The notes under the pieces are model-generated. The model had not been told where the DNA came from and ran no database searches. It saw only the letters and a program-made list of their open reading frames with translations. From the IMG/VR virus record IMGVR_UViG_3300048584_000111, positions 1 to 21,239 of that record: a stretch of DNA of 21,239 nt. One strand, given 5' to 3'. The stretch comes from a virus. This document shows, piece after piece, positions 14,111 to 19,961 of this stretch (position 1 is the stretch's first letter; the number at the start of each line of letters is the position of its first letter). The position numbers and the translations under genes are program-made.

Positions 14111-14607
14111 CCATAGACCCCGCCGAGTTGCTCGCCGAACGGCTCCAGCACCTCGAGCAGGGCCGGCGCGACATCCGGATGGTTGCGGCTCACGAAATCG
14201 GCGAGGCGGCGCAGCACATCCATGGCGACGCCCAGCTCCGAGATTTTCGGAGAGACGCGCCCGGCCGCGCTGACGGTCTTGTTGAAGCTGTCGGCGAGCG
14301 CCGCGAGGATCTTCGCCTTCTCAATCGGGGCGAGGCCTTCCGCCGTCTTCAGATCCTCGATGGTGGCCTGATGCAGCGCGACATAGTCCTGGATAACGCT
14401 GGCGACGACCGCCTCAAGCCCCTCGCCGGCGATGGTGGAGGAGGCGCGGGCGGCATCCCAATTGTCTCCGCGCTCGCCCGCCTCCGCCTTCCAGCGGCGG
14501 ATCGTCCGTTCCGGCACCGTCAGCGCCAGCGCGATCAGCGGCAGCGTCTGACGCTCATGCACATAGCGCTGGCGCGCGGCGCGCCTCGTCTGCTCGTCAT
14601 GGGCCAT
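14107..14607 (-). CDS. Terminase small subunit (Mu gp27-like, DUF1804)
   Basis: A 166-residue protein (MAHDEQTRRAARQRYVHERQTLPLIA). Residues 22-43 (LPLIALALTVPERTIRRWKAEA) form a helix-turn-helix, followed by DNWDAARASSTIAGEGLE and long helices (VVASVIQDYVALHQATIEDLKTA; LAPIEKAKILAALADSFNKTVSAAGRVSPK). This fits the DUF1804 small terminase family of Mu-like phages, which binds the packaging site and hands the DNA to the large subunit. It is directly upstream of the large subunit with a four-base overlap, and follows the XhlA-like gene after six bases. Confidence 0.88.
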   Translation of the reverse strand: MAHDEQTRRAARQRYVHERQTLPLIALALTVPERTIRRWKAEAGERGDNWDAARASSTIAGEGLEAVVASVIQDYVALHQATIEDLKTAEGLAPIEKAKILAALADSFNKTVSAAGRVSPKISELGVAMDVLRRLADFVSRNHPDVAPALLEVLEPFGEQLGGVYG

Positions 14608-14613
14608 GGGCGA

Positions 14614-14853
14614 TCACGCCGAGCCCTTCAGCTTCGCCGAGAGATAGGCGATGCCGACCGAGATCACGCCGCCCGCGACCGTGCCATACACGCCCGATTT
14701 GACCTCGACGGTGCGCATCCGGTCGTCCAGCTTGTCGAAGCGGGTGCCGAGCGCCCTGAAGCCCTCCTCGATCTTCTCCCCGTGGCCTTCCTGCCGCGTC
14801 TCGATCCGGGCGAGCCGTTCGCGGATGTCGACAACCTCCTTCATGTCAATCAT
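14614..14853 (-). CDS. XhlA-like small membrane protein (lysis accessory)
   Basis: A 79-residue protein (MIDMKEVVDIRERLARIETRQEGHGEKIEEGF). Residues 5-50 are a heptad-like charged helix (RLARIETR, then EEGFRALGTRFDKLDDRMRTVE), and residues about 55-74 (GVYGTVAGGVISVGIAYLSA) are a single membrane segment, with a short KLKGSA end. This coiled-coil-plus-tail-anchor layout is that of XhlA/haemolysin-type phage proteins, which sit on the inner face of the membrane and assist the holin. The ATG overlaps the nuclease stop by four bases. The function is inferred from shape and its place in the lysis block; other small coiled-coil membrane proteins look similar. Confidence 0.68.
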   Translation of the reverse strand: MIDMKEVVDIRERLARIETRQEGHGEKIEEGFRALGTRFDKLDDRMRTVEVKSGVYGTVAGGVISVGIAYLSAKLKGSA

Positions 14854-15374
14854 CGCGCTGCCCCCGCCTTGCACCATGGTTTCGTCTTGCGCCCGCCGCC
14901 ATAGGCGACGGCCAGCCCCTTTTCTTTCAGGTGGTCCGCCACGGCGCGCCAGCCGCCATCGGCAAACACCTCCAGCCTGCCGAGCACGCGGCCCGCATAT
15001 TTGTCGGGGCTGATCTGGCTGACCCGTGCGGCCCGCCCCTTGAGCAGGCGCCCCAGTTCGTCCAGCGCCTGCTTGCCCAGCCGCCATTCGGCGTCGCAGG
15101 CCGCGCAGCTATGGCCGCCCGACGCCCGCTGGCCCATGCGCCCCTGGCCGCAGCGATGGACCTCCGGCGCATCGATGCCGAGGATGCGCACGAGCACCTC
15201 CTGTCCGGGACAGGGCGCGCGGCCACAGGGCCCGTCGACGAAGCGCACATCCACTGTGTCGCCATCGCGTGCCGCCAGCACCTCAACCGGGAACGGGCCG
15301 GGCCACCGCGCCTTCGCTGCGTCCGCGAAAGTCGGCCACGACAGAAGCGCCATCACAGCGAGCAGGAAATGCAT
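14850..15374 (-). CDS. Secreted thermonuclease-like protein (SNase family)
   Basis: A 174-residue protein. Residues 1-19 are a signal peptide (MHFLLAVMALLSWPTFADA). The mature part has the staphylococcal nuclease pattern: ARDGDTVDVRF (37-40 DGDT), LVRILGIDAPE (Arg63, Asp68, Glu71), DKYAGRVLGRLEV (Arg129) and EKGLAVAYGGGRKTKPWC. These correspond to the metal-binding and catalytic residues of SNase. An insertion with five cysteines (C50, C55, C75, C90, C93) suggests disulfide bonds in the periplasm. It lies two bases after Rz1 and overlaps the XhlA-like gene. It probably cuts DNA or RNA in the periplasm or after lysis, perhaps host chromosomal DNA released at burst, or DNA of competing phages; the target is inference. 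Confidence 0.85.
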   Translation of the reverse strand: MHFLLAVMALLSWPTFADAAKARWPGPFPVEVLAARDGDTVDVRFVDGPCGRAPCPGQEVLVRILGIDAPEVHRCGQGRMGQRASGGHSCAACDAEWRLGKQALDELGRLLKGRAARVSQISPDKYAGRVLGRLEVFADGGWRAVADHLKEKGLAVAYGGGRKTKPWCKAGAAR

Positions 15375-15375
15375 C

Positions 15376-15636
15376 TCAGTCCTCCCATGCGCGGGCCGCC
15401 GCCGCGCGGCGCGCCTCGCAGATCCGGAGGGACACGCGGTCGCGGCCCCAGAAATTGACGATCTCCCCCGCCGCCAGACTGCGGTCAGGCAGCGGAACGG
15501 GAGATGAACAGGAGATCAGCGCCGCAGCGGGGAGCGGGGGCCTGACCAGATGCGTCGCCACGACCGGCTCAGCGGGCGAGGAGGCGCACCCGCTCACGGC
15601 CAAGGCCGCAAGCGCCAGCGCCGGGAAGCGATGCAT
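15376..15636 (-). CDS. Outer-membrane spanin lipoprotein (Rz1-like)
   Basis: An 86-residue protein from the ATG at 15636 (MHRFPALALAALAVSGCASSP). Residues 1-16 are a lipoprotein signal and LAVSGC is a lipobox with Cys17. The mature part contains RPPLPAAALISCSSPVPLPDRSLAAGEIVNFWGRDR and ends in a basic/acidic helix, the layout of Rz1-like spanins. It starts inside the Rz gene in another frame and overlaps it by 68 bases, a nested arrangement diagnostic for spanin pairs. It bridges to Rz through the periplasm and fuses the membranes at the last step of lysis. Confidence 0.82.
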   Translation of the reverse strand: MHRFPALALAALAVSGCASSPAEPVVATHLVRPPLPAAALISCSSPVPLPDRSLAAGEIVNFWGRDRVSLRICEARRAAAARAWED

Positions 15637-15934
15637 TGGCTTTCTCCATGTCGGAAACCTGGCCCGCGAGGCGCTCGATCTGGTCGCGCGCGGCGGCGTC
15701 GGCGGCGGATGAATTGAGCGCGAGCCGGGCGCGTTCAACCTCTGCCTCGGCATTCGCCTTCGCGATCTCGCCCCGCCAATGGGCATCGCGCCCGGCGCGC
15801 GCCTCCGTTCGGGCCGTCTCGATCATCGCATCGATGCGCCTGATCCCTTTCATGAACCAGTAGCCGCCCAAGCACACGAGAAGGGCGACTAGGACAGCGC
15901 GTCCGGAGAACCTGGCCAGCATCGCGCCGATCAT
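15569..15934 (-). CDS. Inner-membrane spanin (Rz-like)
   Basis: A 121-residue protein. A single N-terminal membrane anchor (about residues 10-30, FSGRAVLVALLVCLGGYWFMKGI) is followed by a long charged helix (RIDAMIETARTEARAGRDAHWRGEIAKANAEAEVERARLALNSSAADAAARDQIERLAGQVSDMEKANA) likely to form the periplasmic coiled coil. This is the i-spanin design. It overlaps the holin-like gene by four bases upstream, and the Rz1 gene is embedded in its 3' end. Sequence similarity between spanins is low, so the call rests on the architecture and the nested partner. Confidence 0.82.
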   Translation of the reverse strand: MIGAMLARFSGRAVLVALLVCLGGYWFMKGIRRIDAMIETARTEARAGRDAHWRGEIAKANAEAEVERARLALNSSAADAAARDQIERLAGQVSDMEKANASLPGAGACGLGRERVRLLAR

Positions 15935-16215
15935 CCCGCGCCCCCCTCAGGCTTGGGCGCGCGGCGACGCTCGGAGGCACCCTTCGCCGGGCGGCCCGCA
16001 AGCTGCGCCAAGGCGCGCAGGTCAAAATGCCCGATGGCCTGATAGACGCCGAGCAGGGCGGCGATCAGCGTCGCCATGATCGGCACGACGATGGCGGCCA
16101 TGTCGCGGCCAAGCCACATCGATGCGGCCAGCGCCGCCCAGCAGGCCACGATGTTGGTGGTGGTCCAGCCCTTGGAAAAGCGCCGCGACGGCTTGTCGGG
16201 GAGGGACGCGCTCAT
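15931..16215 (-). CDS. Holin-like small membrane protein
   Basis: A 94-residue protein (MSASLPDKPSRRFSKGWTTTN). Two hydrophobic segments (about 21-35 VACWAALAASMWLG and 40-60 AAIVVPIMATLIAALLGVYQAI) are separated by RDM and followed by a basic, probably cytoplasmic tail (GRPAKGASERRRAPKPEGGAG). Such two-helix proteins between endolysin and spanins are typically holins, which open the inner membrane at a set time. GGAGG stands four bases before the ATG, and the start overlaps the Acb2-like gene by four bases. The call rests on topology and context. Confidence 0.7.
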   Translation of the reverse strand: MSASLPDKPSRRFSKGWTTTNIVACWAALAASMWLGRDMAAIVVPIMATLIAALLGVYQAIGHFDLRALAQLAGRPAKGASERRRAPKPEGGAG

Positions 16216-16451
16216 GCGTCCTCCGGCAGCGACACGCGTCCCGGCCGGAAGACCGCGCGGTTGAGCGCCATGAACGACTGCTCGATGCCGGTGCGGGCGA
16301 TGGCGAGCCAGCGCTGGTCTATCTCGGGATCGCCGCCATACTGATCGAGCACGCGCAGGGCCTGCTCCTCCAGCGCCTTATGGGCATTCACGAGCGCGAC
16401 CTTGTGATCCGACTGGGCGGAGTAGCCGGCGACAGGCAGACCTTTGTGCAT
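16212..16451 (-). CDS. acb2: Acb2/Tad1-like cyclic nucleotide sponge (predicted anti-CBASS protein)
   Basis: A 79-residue protein, MHKGLPVAGYSAQSDHKVALVNAHKALEEQALRVLDQYGGDP, then IDQRWLAIARTGIEQSFMALNRAVF. The N-terminal 'GY-x-x-Q-S', the helix 'VALVN-x-x-K-x-x-E-E-x-x-L-R-x-L-D' and above all 'DQRWLAI-x-R-T-x-I-E-Q-x-F-M-A-x-N-R-A-V-F' match the Acb2/Tad1 helical hairpin family (earlier DUF7681) as I remember it. In Pseudomonas Mu-like phages Acb2 forms a hexamer that binds cyclic di- and trinucleotides and so blocks CBASS immunity; the related Tad1 binds Thoeris signals. A good GGAGG is five bases from the ATG. It lies directly behind the endolysin gene (two-base gap before its start) and would therefore be made late. 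The family call is strong; the ligand and target system are inferred. Confidence 0.85.
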   Translation of the reverse strand: MHKGLPVAGYSAQSDHKVALVNAHKALEEQALRVLDQYGGDPEIDQRWLAIARTGIEQSFMALNRAVFRPGRVSLPEDA

Positions 16452-17027
16452 TCACGCCTCCCGCGTCTTGGCGGCGGCGGAGGCGCGCTTCTCATGCGGC
16501 AGCGAGGGACGCGTCAGGCGATAGGCGGCGTTCCACGGCGCGGCGAGCTCCGGCTGGCCCTTCGGCCAATAGAAACCGATGAATTCCTTCTTCCTGAATG
16601 CCGAGATGTTCACCTCGTCATTCTGGTTGCCCCCGAGCAGATAGACGAACAGACCATCCTCGCCGACATAGAAACCGACATGGCCGGAGGCCGGGCCACG
16701 ATTGCTGCTCTTGACCGCGATGCAGCCCAGAGCGGGCTGGGAAAGCCTGCGAAACGCGCCGCTAGACACATAGGAGCGCGCCATCGCGGAGCCGGAGCCG
16801 GAAACGCCCACCGTCTCCATCATCGCGTTGGTGAAAATCGCACACCATGGCACCGCGCCATCGTCGCCGCCGAGCGGGGTCTTGCCCATCCTGCGATACT
16901 GGATGATGCGCGGATTGGACGCCGCGCCGCTGACCTCGCGCTGGCCAAGCTCGTCGATGCCTTTCATGAGCCAGCCGGGCTTGGGCGCTGCCTTCAGATG
17001 AGCAAAACGGGCGGGAATGGCTGACAT
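16452..17027 (-). CDS. Endolysin, TIGR02594 type (NlpC/P60- or CHAP-like fold)
   Basis: A 191-residue protein (MSAIPARFAHLKAAPKPGWLMKGIDELGQREVSG). It shows the TIGR02594 pattern: N-terminal 'W-x-x-x-A-x-x-E-L-G-x-x-E-x-x-G', then VPWCAIFTNAMMETVGVSGSGSAMARSYVSSG with the likely nucleophile Cys62, GHVGFYVGED with the likely His116, and LLGGNQNDEVNISAF. It is predicted to cleave the peptide part of the cell wall at lysis. No signal peptide is seen, so it needs a holin. GGAG stands eight bases before the ATG. It is the first gene of the late block, after a 77-base gap that may hold the late promoter. Confidence 0.86.
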   Translation of the reverse strand: MSAIPARFAHLKAAPKPGWLMKGIDELGQREVSGAASNPRIIQYRRMGKTPLGGDDGAVPWCAIFTNAMMETVGVSGSGSAMARSYVSSGAFRRLSQPALGCIAVKSSNRGPASGHVGFYVGEDGLFVYLLGGNQNDEVNISAFRKKEFIGFYWPKGQPELAAPWNAAYRLTRPSLPHEKRASAAAKTREA

Positions 17028-17104
17028 GGCGCGGCTCCGGTCACAGCGGATATCCGCGAGACGGTGCCCTACATGGCGCGCCGATCTACCGTGCGCCGTT
17101 CACG
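17028..17104 (-). promoter_or_regulatory. Candidate Mor/C-dependent late promoter region
   Basis: This gap separates the activator gene from the first lysis gene and is the only sizeable non-coding stretch on this transcript. It contains a 12-bp perfect palindrome GCGGATATCCGC (17046-17057), the 8-bp palindrome GGCGCGCC, and an inverted repeat ACGGT/ACCGT about 22 bases apart. Mor and C of Mu bind dyad sites just upstream of middle and late promoters, so a site is expected here. No strong -35 is visible, as is usual for activator-dependent promoters. The placement is inference. Confidence 0.4.
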
Positions 17105-17566
17105 TCACTCGGCCGCATTGCGGCCAATCCAGTTTTCGATATCCATCTGCCTGTCGTCGGCTGGCCGGCCCTTTCGGGAGGCCGGGTGCATCTGGCCGCT
17201 GAGCGCCTTGTTGACGGTGCGCCATGACAGATCGAGCAGGCGGGCGATATCATTGACCGGCAATCCGCGCGCGCGCAACTCCCCCGATATGCGGATGATG
17301 GCTGCGGGGAGCCAGGGGCATTTGGGCACGTCGATCAGCTCGCCGCCGAACATCCGGCACAGGCGCTGGGCCGTCTCTTCGCCAAGCACGGCGATGGGCA
17401 GGCCCTCGCGCCAGCGCGAATGCACATAGAGCCGCGTCCCCCCGAAATGACGCGCGACGTCCAGCGCGACGTCAACGCTGATCTGCTCGGCGATGCCGGC
17501 GAGGGTGTCGCTGATGTCCTCGACCGTGATGACGATCACGTCGGCCAGTTGCGGCAGCGCGCTCAT
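17105..17566 (-). CDS. Mor/C family transcription activator
   Basis: A 153-residue protein. The N-terminal dimerisation part (residues 1-60) includes ISVDVALDVARHFGGTRLYVHS, which closely follows the Mor pattern 'A-x-x-I-A-x-x-F-G-G-x-x-x-Y-V-P'. The C-terminal helix-turn-helix is LPVNDIARLLDLSWRTVNKAL (about 102-122), followed by a basic tail. In Mu, Mor turns on the middle operon and C the late operons. Here the gene is the last before the lysis block, so it likely activates the late promoter directly downstream. Its ATG overlaps the stop of the preceding gene by four bases. Whether it plays the role of Mor, C or both cannot be told. Confidence 0.86.
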   Translation of the reverse strand: MSALPQLADVIVITVEDISDTLAGIAEQISVDVALDVARHFGGTRLYVHSRWREGLPIAVLGEETAQRLCRMFGGELIDVPKCPWLPAAIIRISGELRARGLPVNDIARLLDLSWRTVNKALSGQMHPASRKGRPADDRQMDIENWIGRNAAE

Positions 17567-17805
17567 GACTGCCTCCGGTAGAGCCTGGCCTGGAGCGCCA
17601 GCATTTCGCCGACCTTGGGCCTCAGCCGGTCCTCCAGCACGAGGCGGCGATGGGCGCTCGGCCGGTAGAGCGCGATGTCGGCGCGCAGGGCCGCGATCTC
17701 GCCGGCCAGATGCCTGAGGCGCGCCAGCTCCGGCGCGACCAGCAGGGGCGCGGCCTCCACGAGAGAGAGCGGGGCCCGGGCGGCAGGCGGCTGGCGGCGG
17801 CGCAT
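17563..17805 (-). CDS. Hypothetical 80-residue helical protein before the Mor gene
   Basis: From the ATG at 17805 the protein reads MRRRQPPAARAPLSLVEAAPLLVAPELARLRHLAG and is rich in leucine, alanine and arginine. A probable coiled coil covers residues 28-75 (LRHLAGEIAALRADIALYRP, then HRRLVLEDRLRPKVGEMLALQARLYRR). The ATG shares one base with the stop of the previous gene (TGATG). A longer upstream reading would run through the previous gene and was rejected. I do not recognise it. Its place in the middle region suggests an early or regulatory role at most. Confidence 0.66.
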   Translation of the reverse strand: MRRRQPPAARAPLSLVEAAPLLVAPELARLRHLAGEIAALRADIALYRPSAHRRLVLEDRLRPKVGEMLALQARLYRRQS

Positions 17806-18047
17806 CACAGACCGCCCCGCCGCGTCGGGTCGAACGCGCCTGTCGTCACGGTGACGGCGGCGTTGTTTTTCACGATGTAGGAGCACCCGTCCGCCGTGAT
17901 GACATATTCGGATGCGCCGATGCGCGCCGCCGCCTCGACCGAGCGCGTGAGGGAGCGGGAAAGGGCGGCGCGCAGCCCCTCCACATCGAGCCCGCCGGCG
18001 CGCTCGAGGAACCTCACGAGGGCATGATCGGTGACGCGCAGGGTCAT
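17805..18047 (-). CDS. Hypothetical 80-residue protein (small RelE/DUF4258-like layout)
   Basis: From the ATG at 18047: MTLRVTDHALVRFLERAGGLDVEGLRAALSRSLTRS. Two helices come first ('H-A-x-x-R-F-L-E-R'), then a beta part with ASEYVITADGCSYIVKNNAAVTVTTGAFD. The order helix with H/R/E, then strands ending in V-T-V, recalls small DUF4258- or RelE-fold proteins, but I see no proven catalytic set. The upstream codons in this frame (to 18092) are less likely coding because they run into the divergent region of the plus-strand gene. The ribosome binding site is weak (CGGAA). It is followed by an 80-residue gene with TGATG coupling. Confidence 0.62.
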   Translation of the reverse strand: MTLRVTDHALVRFLERAGGLDVEGLRAALSRSLTRSVEAAARIGASEYVITADGCSYIVKNNAAVTVTTGAFDPTRRGGL

Positions 18048-18106
18048 GTTCCGCCCCGCGCCAGAATCATGTTTCTGTCCGCCCCGTCGCAATCGGGGGT
18101 GCCAGC

Positions 18107-18640
18107 ATGATCGAGACCAAGCTGCTTCAGGAGGTGATTGAGGCGGTCGGAGGCATCAAGGGGGTATCCGACGCCGTAGATGTCGCCAAGAAGCTCAAGG
18201 ACCTCTTCGCCAAACCGGATAGAGGCGGTGCCGCCACGCCCGCGCAGCAACAGATATTGCAGCTGATCGGCGAACTTTCGACAGAGGCTGTATCGGCGAA
18301 GCTGGACGCGGCGTCGGCGCGCGCAGATCTCTTGAAGCTCCAGCGCGAGCTGGACGCGATACGTCAGTTTAAGGATTGCTCGAAAGATTATGCCCTTGTG
18401 GAACTGCGGACCGGGAGCTTTGCCTATAAAAAGAAGAGCGCGGTTGGCGGCAACGCCCCAGCGCCCAGCTATTGCGCCCATTGTTTCGAGCAGTCGCAAC
18501 GGGTTGTGACGCTCCAGCTCAAGAAACCGGATTTCAACGTCGACACGTTTCACTGCACGGCGTGCGGCTCTGAGGTCTTCCAGACGAACGACGAGCGTCC
18601 GCGATACATCAGTGTGAAGCAGAACCGGTCGCTCGACTGA
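18107..18640 (+). CDS. Cargo gene: helical protein with C-terminal zinc ribbon
   Basis: A 177-residue protein on the strand opposite to the phage genes. Residues 1-35 (MIETKLLQEVIEAVGGIKGVSDAVDVAKKLKDLF) and 50-95 are amphipathic helices, the second a likely coiled coil. The C-terminal part holds YCAHC (about 126-130) and HCTACGSEVFQT (about 155-166), a four-cysteine zinc ribbon, with beta strands between (RVVTLQLKKPDFNVDTF). The DNA is visibly more AT-rich than the flanks. Only a weak GGGGG precedes the ATG. The stop lies two bases from the stop of the convergent HTH gene. It looks like a moron with its own promoter; the function is unknown. The opposite strand is also open, but reads arginine-rich. 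Confidence 0.74.
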   Translation: MIETKLLQEVIEAVGGIKGVSDAVDVAKKLKDLFAKPDRGGAATPAQQQILQLIGELSTEAVSAKLDAASARADLLKLQRELDAIRQFKDCSKDYALVELRTGSFAYKKKSAVGGNAPAPSYCAHCFEQSQRVVTLQLKKPDFNVDTFHCTACGSEVFQTNDERPRYISVKQNRSLD

Positions 18641-18642
18641 CA

Positions 18643-19035
18643 TCACGCGCCTCCCTTGGCGAACGCCTCGCGCAGGCAAAGGCCGCCGATCACCATGATC
18701 CGCGCCGTGGCGGCGGGCGTCTGGTTGTCGGCGCGGGCGGCGGCGATCAGCCGGGCAAAATCGGCATCAGACAGATGCAGCTCGACGAGGCGGGTGGGCG
18801 CGGGCTCGGTCTCGCGGTGGAGCACCTGCCCGGCCTGTGTGGCCAGCATGATGCCGGAAAGATCGTTCTGGCGGCGCTCCGTCGCTGCAGCGCGGTTCGT
18901 GAACAGGCCGTTCACACTGCTCGCGGGCAGGCCCAGCCGCTCGCCGATCTCGTGATGCTTCAGTCCCTGCGCCTTGAGCGCCATCGCCGCCGCGGTGCGG
19001 CTCGCATAGCCCAGTGTCGGTTTCGGCGCGCCCAT
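18643..19035 (-). CDS. Small helix-turn-helix protein of the early region
   Basis: A 130-residue protein from the ATG at 19035 (MGAPKPTLGYASRTAAAMALKAQGLKHHEIGERLG). Residues about 14-46 (AAAMALKAQGLKHHEIGERLGLPASSVNGLFTN) are a helix-turn-helix of the kind that reads 'K-A-x-G-x-x-x-x-E-I-G-x-R-L-G-L-x-x-S-S-V'. The second half (VELHLSDADFARLIAAARADNQTP) looks like a small strand-helix segment related to ribbon-helix-helix proteins. The start overlaps the stop of the preceding gene (GTGATG) and carries the repeated junction sequence. It probably binds DNA and regulates early functions; the target is not known. Confidence 0.72.
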   Translation of the reverse strand: MGAPKPTLGYASRTAAAMALKAQGLKHHEIGERLGLPASSVNGLFTNRAAATERRQNDLSGIMLATQAGQVLHRETEPAPTRLVELHLSDADFARLIAAARADNQTPAATARIMVIGGLCLREAFAKGGA

Positions 19036-19047
19036 CACGCGGCCCTC
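19032..19047. repeat. 16-bp gene-junction repeat, copy 1
   Basis: CCATCACGCGGCCCTC. Read on the minus strand it codes for the end of the upstream gene (R-A-A-stop), supplies GAGG as ribosome binding site and contains the GTGATG stop/start overlap. The same 16 bases are found at 20935-20950 and 21189-21204, and a degenerate form at 18641-18654. Confidence 0.85.
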
Positions 19048-19961
19048 CGTCTGGCGTCATCCGCCGTGGCCTTGCGGATGGCGATGAGGAGGCGGGCGGC
19101 GACATGCTCTGGCGAGCATCGGTTGTGCAGCGCCGTGCCCTCAAGCCAGCGATAGAGCGCCTCGGAGACGGGGATGGTGACGTGGCGCGGGCTGAGCGCG
19201 ACGGGTGTCTCGCGGGCTGGTTCCGCATTGACGTTTCCGTTGGCACTGGCCTCGCGCTCGGCCTTCAGCCGCGCCTTCAACGCCTCTTCAATTCGCGCGG
19301 CGAGCTCGGCGTTGCGGTCATTGGCGGCGGCGAGGGAGGCTTTCGCGTCGGCCAGCTCCGCTCTGGTGTAGTCGAGCTGCCGCTGGATATCGGCGCGGAG
19401 CCCGTCCGCCGCCTCGCGCACGGTGTCGACCGCCGCCTCGGCGGTGGCGAGGTCGGCCCATGCGCGGTCGCGCTCGGCCTCAAGCTCGGCGATGCGCTCG
19501 GCGTCGGCGTCGCGCGCCGCCAGCAGATCGACATGGACATCAGCGACGACGCCGGCGATCACGGCACGCCCGGCGAGGTCATCCGCCCCTGAAATTTCCG
19601 CCGCCGCATTTGAGGGCGCGGAAATTTCAGGCTCCACATGGCGGACCATGGCGACCGGGCACCCCTCCCCGTCGACATGATGCAGGTCGATGCGGTCGGC
19701 GTCGCCGACGAGCGGCGCGACGCCGAGCCTGGTCATGACAGTGGCGAGCCTGTCCCATTGGCCGCGCACCCATTCTGCGTCGACCGTCTCCCACAGATCC
19801 GCGCAGCAATAATCGAGCGTCGGCTCGGTGTATTCGTCGGAGAGCCATTCGAGCAGCATCGCCTGCGTCGCGGTGAGCTTGATGCTGCGGCCCTCGCGGC
19901 TGATGGTGCGGGCCGGCACGTCGAGCGCCAGCCCGAAGGCGGCGAAATCAACTCTTGGCAT
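19035..19961 (-). CDS. Winged-helix / coiled-coil protein of the early region
   Basis: A 308-residue protein from the second of two tandem ATGs (19964, 19961); GGAGG is five bases before the second. Residues 1-95 (PRVDFAAFGLALDVPARTISREGR, then LTATQAMLLEWLSDEY) resemble the OmpR/ToxR-type winged helix: strands, then 'L-T-x-x-E-x-x-L-L'. Residues about 150-245 are a long charged coiled coil (AERIAELEAERDRAWADLATAEAAVDTVREAADGL and so on). The C-terminus (RHVTIPVSEALYRWLEGTALHNRCSPEHVAARLLIAIRK) looks like a ribbon-helix-helix DNA-binding unit. A protein with two DNA-binding ends joined by a coiled coil may bridge sites; this is inference. The gene overlaps the GemA gene end by 14 bases. Confidence 0.72.
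   Translation of the reverse strand: MPRVDFAAFGLALDVPARTISREGRSIKLTATQAMLLEWLSDEYTEPTLDYCCADLWETVDAEWVRGQWDRLATVMTRLGVAPLVGDADRIDLHHVDGEGCPVAMVRHVEPEISAPSNAAAEISGADDLAGRAVIAGVVADVHVDLLAARDADAERIAELEAERDRAWADLATAEAAVDTVREAADGLRADIQRQLDYTRAELADAKASLAAANDRNAELAARIEEALKARLKAEREASANGNVNAEPARETPVALSPRHVTIPVSEALYRWLEGTALHNRCSPEHVAARLLIAIRKATADDARRRAA
19588..19631. repeat. 14-bp perfect inverted repeat inside the winged-helix gene
   Basis: CCTGAAATTTCCGC (19588-19601) and GCGGAAATTTCAGG (19618-19631) are exact reverse complements across a 16-base spacer. The A/T-rich core stands out in this GC-rich DNA. In the protein it yields two E-I-S repeats at the linker between winged helix and coiled coil. 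It may be an operator or an mRNA hairpin. Confidence 0.85.

Noticed and set aside
18044-18679. Minus-strand open frame (211 codons) opposite the zinc-ribbon gene
   Set aside because: It is in step with the operon direction but reads rich in arginine and leucine without domains, whereas the plus strand encodes a consistent helical protein with a four-cysteine zinc ribbon. It was kept only as a doubt.
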